From Mikrocytos mackini (lineage: Eukaryota; Endomyxa; Ascetosporea; Mikrocytida; Mikrocytiidae): 21,209 bases of DNA. Each line of letters opens with the position of its first letter. Position 1 is the first letter of the stretch. A program made the translations under genes and the position numbers. The stretch spans positions 1-21,209 of the forward strand of contig JASNJN010000396.1 in NCBI GenBank assembly GCA_030180075.1, read 5' to 3'. Under the pieces are notes generated by a model. It ran no database searches. It was not told the origin of the DNA and saw only the letters and a program-made list of their open reading frames with translations. This document shows positions 17,750 through 21,209 of the stretch, one piece after another.

Positions 17750-18592
17750 ATGACTTTTTATATTCCTGGACGAAACAAAGAGAACTCGAAAAAGTCTGTT
17801 ATATTAGATCTAAAGCTAGCATCTTTTGACCCTTCTCTGGTCGATATAGAAGATGCGAATTCTCCTTGTCCAATACAGAACATAAAGATTAAATCTTCGC
17901 GATACAGCACGCCATTTCCCTCTGCCTGGAGATTAAATATCAAAACCAAGCTCAATTCCGGCAGATACGACAGAAAGGAATATGTGTTGCCGCCGAACGT
18001 AGCTGCAACGGGAATACAACAATTGAAGAAAATCTCACTGAGTTTAGAGGAACTAAACAAAATAAAACGTGCCAAGATTCAAACATTAAACCCTATAATG
18101 GGGCGCATTAACATCGATTATAAGATACTTCACGACGCCTTTTTCCAGTTTGAATATCTCCCCAAATTTAGTGGTTTTGGCGAAATAGGTGGGAACTCTG
18201 ATACGAAGACTAAAAATAATGCAACATATCCTTCTAAAATATCAGACACATTGAAACGGGCTTTGAATCAGAGTGGGCCCTTAAAACCTATGCCTTGGAT
18301 AAACCGAATGCAAAAACTTGGGACACCACCGGCCTTTATAGATCCCGAGATACCCGGTGTTACGGCACCAATACCTCTTGGAGCTGATACTAAAGACTGG
18401 GGGAGTTTGCCTGTTGATGAATTTGGAAGACATAGTTTGTTTTTGAAAGGAAATAAAAGATGGGATTTGTTAGAGAAGAAGGGGGTAGACATTGAACAAG
18501 AAAAAATCATACAGAAGGAATTAGATGGATTGTTCAACTTCGATATTATTGAATGGATAGATACAAAAGAAGCTTTCGAAGATTACTTATAA
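17750..18592 (+). CDS. SF3B2: SF3B2-like splicing factor (SF3b145/Cus1), compact form
   Basis: 280 residues, no intron. SF3B2 is a subunit of SF3b in U2 snRNP and helps hold the branch-site region in the spliceosome. The DUF382 domain spans about 45-165: TPFPSAWRLNIKTKLNSGRY, ELPP-like VLPPNVAATGIQQLKK and GRINIDYKILHDAFFQFEYL. The PSP domain follows at about 163-212: ISDTLKRALNQSGPLKPMPW, then RMQKLGTPPAF and IPGVTAPIP. It ends with KDWGSLPVDEFGRH, the counterpart of WGKPPVDETG in animals. Human SF3B2 is about 895 residues; only the conserved core is kept here, as expected in a reduced genome. The start is the second ATG because the one at 17743 is out of frame. The stop is followed within 60 bases by a piggyBac-type end. 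Confidence 0.9.
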   Translation: MTFYIPGRNKENSKKSVILDLKLASFDPSLVDIEDANSPCPIQNIKIKSSRYSTPFPSAWRLNIKTKLNSGRYDRKEYVLPPNVAATGIQQLKKISLSLEELNKIKRAKIQTLNPIMGRINIDYKILHDAFFQFEYLPKFSGFGEIGGNSDTKTKNNATYPSKISDTLKRALNQSGPLKPMPWINRMQKLGTPPAFIDPEIPGVTAPIPLGADTKDWGSLPVDEFGRHSLFLKGNKRWDLLEKKGVDIEQEKIIQKELDGLFNFDIIEWIDTKEAFEDYL

Positions 18593-18647
18593 ATAGGGAA
18601 ACTAAAAGTCTATAAGTGCAATTGGATTATGTGAATATAATTATTAA

Positions 18648-18792
18648 CCCTTTGCGTACTCTCTGTATCATATTTGCACTAATCCGAATATCCACTTGTG
18701 AACCTAATGTATCATTTATGCACTATAAATTTATGTATTTGTGTACCCTTTGTATCAGATTTGCACTAATTTTTAAATTGACTTGTGTACCA
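18648..18792 (+). mobile_element. Severed left end of the same piggyBac-type family
   Basis: TTAA (18644-18647) followed by CCCTTTGCGTACTC and then the same subterminal repeats as at 9306-9450, with a few substitutions. The match breaks inside the fourth repeat at about 18792, where unrelated, LTR-like sequence begins. It sits 56 bases after the SF3B2 stop codon, so it may supply the 3' untranslated region or terminator. Confidence 0.82.
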
Positions 18793-18795
18793 TAT

Positions 18796-19017
18796 TGCCG
18801 TGCCTTCGGCTATCTTGCGGCCTGTTTGCCGACTGAAAAGGTTTATTGTTGTAGTTTGGGTTGTTCCGCATATTTACCGAAAATTTAAATTTTCTAAAAT
18901 ATATATATTGTTATTTATAATTACTTACATTTCCCATAATTGGATGTTGGCTTCAAAAAATCAGTTAGCCCTTTTTAGTTAGACCTACAAAACCCTGTGG
19001 GAAAAAGGTTTCTAACA
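18796..19017 (-). repeat. Probable LTR of a Ty3/gypsy element
   Basis: Lies directly downstream (minus strand) of the gypsy polyprotein end. It can be drawn from TGTTAGAAACC at 19017 to CA at 18796, 222 bases, ending where piggyBac homology starts. It has a TATA-like ATATATAT stretch and an AATAAA. No clear polypurine tract precedes the assumed start and the second LTR is not in the window, so limits are provisional. Confidence 0.4.
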
Positions 19018-19054
19018 GGCATGGACATCTTTGAAGCCGTTGGATTCCAGTTGA

Positions 19055-19342
19055 CTATTCAACTGCTGGGATCCGACAGTCTGCCTCTTCTCCCTGCCAT
19101 AATGTAACTCTTCTAAAAGGCAGAATCACTTCGTTCCCGTTCTCTCTAATTGTAATAGTTCCCAAACTTGAATCCTGTTGTATTACTTCAAAAGGCCCTC
19201 GATATTNATGNNTGGTTCGGTTTGGTGCTGCAGTATTAATTTTTGGGAAATGGCCCCTTAAAATAAAAATTCCGTACTTTAGGACATATTTAACGGGGAA
19301 TTGCTTGGGGAAAATTCTCGAAATCTTGAAATTTTTTGACAT
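19055..19342 (-). pseudogene. Ty3/gypsy polyprotein C-terminus (integrase end), fragment
   Basis: The frame of 95 codons ends at 19055. HFPKINTAAPNRT followed by YRGPFEVIQQDSSLGTITI and EVILPFRRVTLWQGEE is the typical tail of gypsy integrase, where a small beta-barrel (GPFxVI...) is followed by a loosely conserved end. Three undetermined bases (19207, 19211, 19212) fall in the reading and may hide a further indel. Nothing upstream (above 19342) can be read as the integrase core, so the element is truncated or heavily decayed. ATG at the start of the open frame is probably fortuitous. Confidence 0.7.
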
Positions 19343-20036
19343 AAATGTCCAGATTCCTGGTATAGTTTTCCTGACTTTCGAAAATTGTGAATTCTATCCA
19401 CAGATAATGTTGTCAACAGACGGCCTAAAGCATTGAAGTCTAAATGGAGTAGTCAAATTTACTATTCTTTAGATATAATGCCTTTCTTAGTACTTCGAAG
19501 TTTTTTAATAAGTTATTGCACAATACTGTTAAATAGGAACTTTAGTATCTATTGATTCAATCAAGACTGTTTCAAGCCGATGCTACAACAAATATATCAA
19601 TATTATCCAAGTATAACCAGAATGTCGTTTTTATATCCTCCGTTACATTATATATCTTATATGTTGGTTATATTAAGAAAATGAAAAACAATAAAGAAGT
19701 GATGCAGAGAAAGATATAAGTATAAAATCATCATAACTTATATTAATTCTGATTAAATTCCTGAATATAATTCATAGATAATTGTACAATACAGTATTAT
19801 TTGCATATAAATGGGTTTCATCCATTCAATTTCAACCATGTGCGTTGGCAGTTTGGTCATCGTTACTCTTTTGGGGTTTAAAATCAAACTTAGGCATCCC
19901 ATTTCTAATATGAAATATAATCCGTATAAAGAAAATACATATAATCTAATAATATTGTATAACAAAAAATCAATCGAACATTCGTATGAATGTACCGACA
20001 TTCGACTGGTTTCAGACCAATCGAATATTGCAAACT
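19343..20036. other. AT-rich stretch with no recognised gene
   Basis: Should contain the remains of the gypsy element if it was not deleted. A 85-codon plus frame (19811-20068) and an 82-codon minus frame (19753-20001) overlap each other and match nothing known. Confidence 0.4.
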
Positions 20037-20281
20037 CTAGCCATGACTTTCAATTAAAGCCCCTCTAGTCATATAAATAATTGGGCGTCCTATATTATTT
20101 GGTTTCATAATCGGCATACACTTTTCATTCCCAATCTTTGTTTTGTGTCTGGTGAGGTTATATGAAAGTTCTTCAGCCCGAATCATAATGTCTGTAAGTT
20201 TTATTTAATCTTCTTTAAACTCCAATTTCTTGAAATACTGGATGATATTGCTAATGTGTCTTTCGGTTGTAGTAGGGTTTA
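20037..20281 (-). pseudogene. Decayed ORF of unknown family
   Basis: One minus-strand frame reads PTTTERHISNIIQYFKKLEF, one stop, then IKLTDIMIRAEELSYNLTRH, KTKIGNEKCMPIMKPNNIGR and PIIYMTRGALIESHG before a TAG at 20039-20037. The amphipathic, charged composition is unlike the surrounding non-coding AT-rich sequence and suggests old coding DNA, probably from a mobile element. Family not recognised. Confidence 0.35.
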
Positions 20282-20467
20282 AAATGACGGGTCACGGGTA
20301 ATGGTATTAATCAACCAATATACACAACCACAACCCATTAACGTTTATGAAAATGATTGTACGTGCGTATTTAACAATACTGTATATTTTATATTAATTT
20401 TCGTACAGATTAATAAAAAATCTTATAATATTTTGACGTTTTAAAAATTTTCCTGAAAACCCATTTT

Positions 20468-20492
20468 CAATTACCCGGGTAACGGGTAATTG
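20468..20492. repeat. Short perfect inverted repeat
   Basis: CAATTACCCG and CGGGTAATTG, 10-bp arms around GGTAA. A related ACGGGTCACGGGTAATGG motif occurs at about 20288-20305. Could be part of a transposon terminus. Confidence 0.45.
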
Positions 20493-20661
20493 ATTATTAA
20501 GCCGTATGTGAAGGTATTTCATCAAATAAAAGTGCGCAAATCGATATCTGGAAAAAATTGAGGTTGCCATAAAAATTTCAAATTTTTTAATGATAATAAA
20601 CCTATATAAAAATACATTTTAAATTTGTCGCTACCCGACCATTTTAAACCCTAGGTTGTAG

Positions 20662-20916
20662 TCATCCCTTTCTTTTTAAGAAACGGTTTATGATCGATGG
20701 TTTACGTACACCACCTTTAAACAAATCCAGAACCTCCTTCTTAATTTCTTCATTTTGATTCACATGGAAATCTATTGTTTGTGCTCCCCGGATAGTAACT
20801 ATATATTCATCTTCCTTGTTAAGTGTGGAACAAGTAACCTCTATTCTTCGTTTACGGCTGGAATCTTGTTTCCCACACTTTCTTCCATTTCCCACACTTT
20901 CTTCCAATTCCCACAC
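20662..20916 (-). pseudogene. Possible transposase N-terminal fragment
   Basis: An open frame of 84 codons without a near ATG. Past the minisatellite-encoded start it reads RKRRIEVTCSTLNKEDEYIV, then DFHVNQNEEIKKEVLDLFKG and KPSIINRFLKRKG. The last part is the kind of helical linker that follows the DNA-binding finger in MULE/FLYWCH-type transposases. No catalytic domain follows; the frame closes at once. The assignment is tentative. Confidence 0.3.
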
Positions 20917-20953
20917 TTTCTTCCGATTCCCACACTATCTTCCATATCCCACG
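20872..20953. repeat. 19-bp tandem repeat, about 4.3 copies
   Basis: CCCACACTTTCTTCC units start at 20872, 20891, 20910, 20929 and 20948 (partial). The last two copies are the most diverged. A 19-base period is not a multiple of three, so it is not a repeat selected at protein level although a minus-strand frame runs through part of it. Confidence 0.85.
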
Positions 20954-21209
20954 ATCGTCCATTTTAGCATGATTGCTGGCGGTTTTATGGTGTTTCACAC
21001 ATCCTAACCGATGTATGACGATATTTCCCAGAGACTGAGACTATTTTGATCTGTTAATACGAAAATCCACACTATATTCTTGAATATTACAAGCAATTTT
21101 CCAATTTTGAAAATTTGAAAATTTAAAGCAATTAAGTCATATAAACGTGTAAAATCGACTTCCCAGCTTTCATAGCCTAATATATTTGTAATAATTTTCA
21201 AAAATTATC
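20954..21209. other. AT-rich end of window, no gene seen
   Basis: Only short, overlapping, unrecognised frames. Confidence 0.5.

Overview
The window looks like a piece of a large, AT-rich, repeat-laden microsporidian-type genome. Three conserved eukaryotic genes (a CDT1-like replication licensing factor, a PP1-like phosphatase and a very short SF3B2-like splicing factor) are all intronless, compact and only 68 to 166 bases apart. Nearly everything else is transposable-element sequence or decayed, gene-poor AT-rich DNA. Merlin/IS1595, piggyBac, hAT and Ty3/gypsy are a mix known from microsporidia. The organism call is inference; no rRNA or tRNA gene is present to test it.

Layout. 1-2901: a GC-richer unit read on the minus strand, with four successive reading frames, each -1 relative to the last, and a 5' hairpin; the family is not recognised. 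2902-7234: gene-poor DNA with three Merlin/IS1595-type transposase relics of different ages, all on the minus strand. 7235-8629: AT-rich, no gene seen. 8630-9301: a GC-richer island of unknown origin that ends at the next element. 9302-13653: a 4.34 kb near-perfect palindrome bounded by TTAA and CCC...GGG, the hallmark of piggyBac insertion, with four 30-bp subterminal repeats at each end and no transposase. 13692-15093: a frameshifted hAT transposase with a zinc finger. 15398-18592: the host gene cluster, CDT1 (minus) divergent from PP1 (plus), followed by SF3B2 (plus). 18648-19342: a severed end of the same piggyBac family, abutting a probable LTR and the C-terminal end of a Ty3/gypsy polyprotein. 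19343-21209: decayed sequence with two weak ORF remnants and a 19-bp minisatellite.

The three host genes fall in core nuclear pathways: replication licensing, phosphorylation control, and branch-site recognition by U2 snRNP. The SF3B2 homologue implies that the organism still splices introns. The most striking structure is the giant piggyBac-ended palindrome. The most puzzling coding region is the four-frame unit at the left edge, whose third and fourth frames are joined by a TGATG stop/start overlap.
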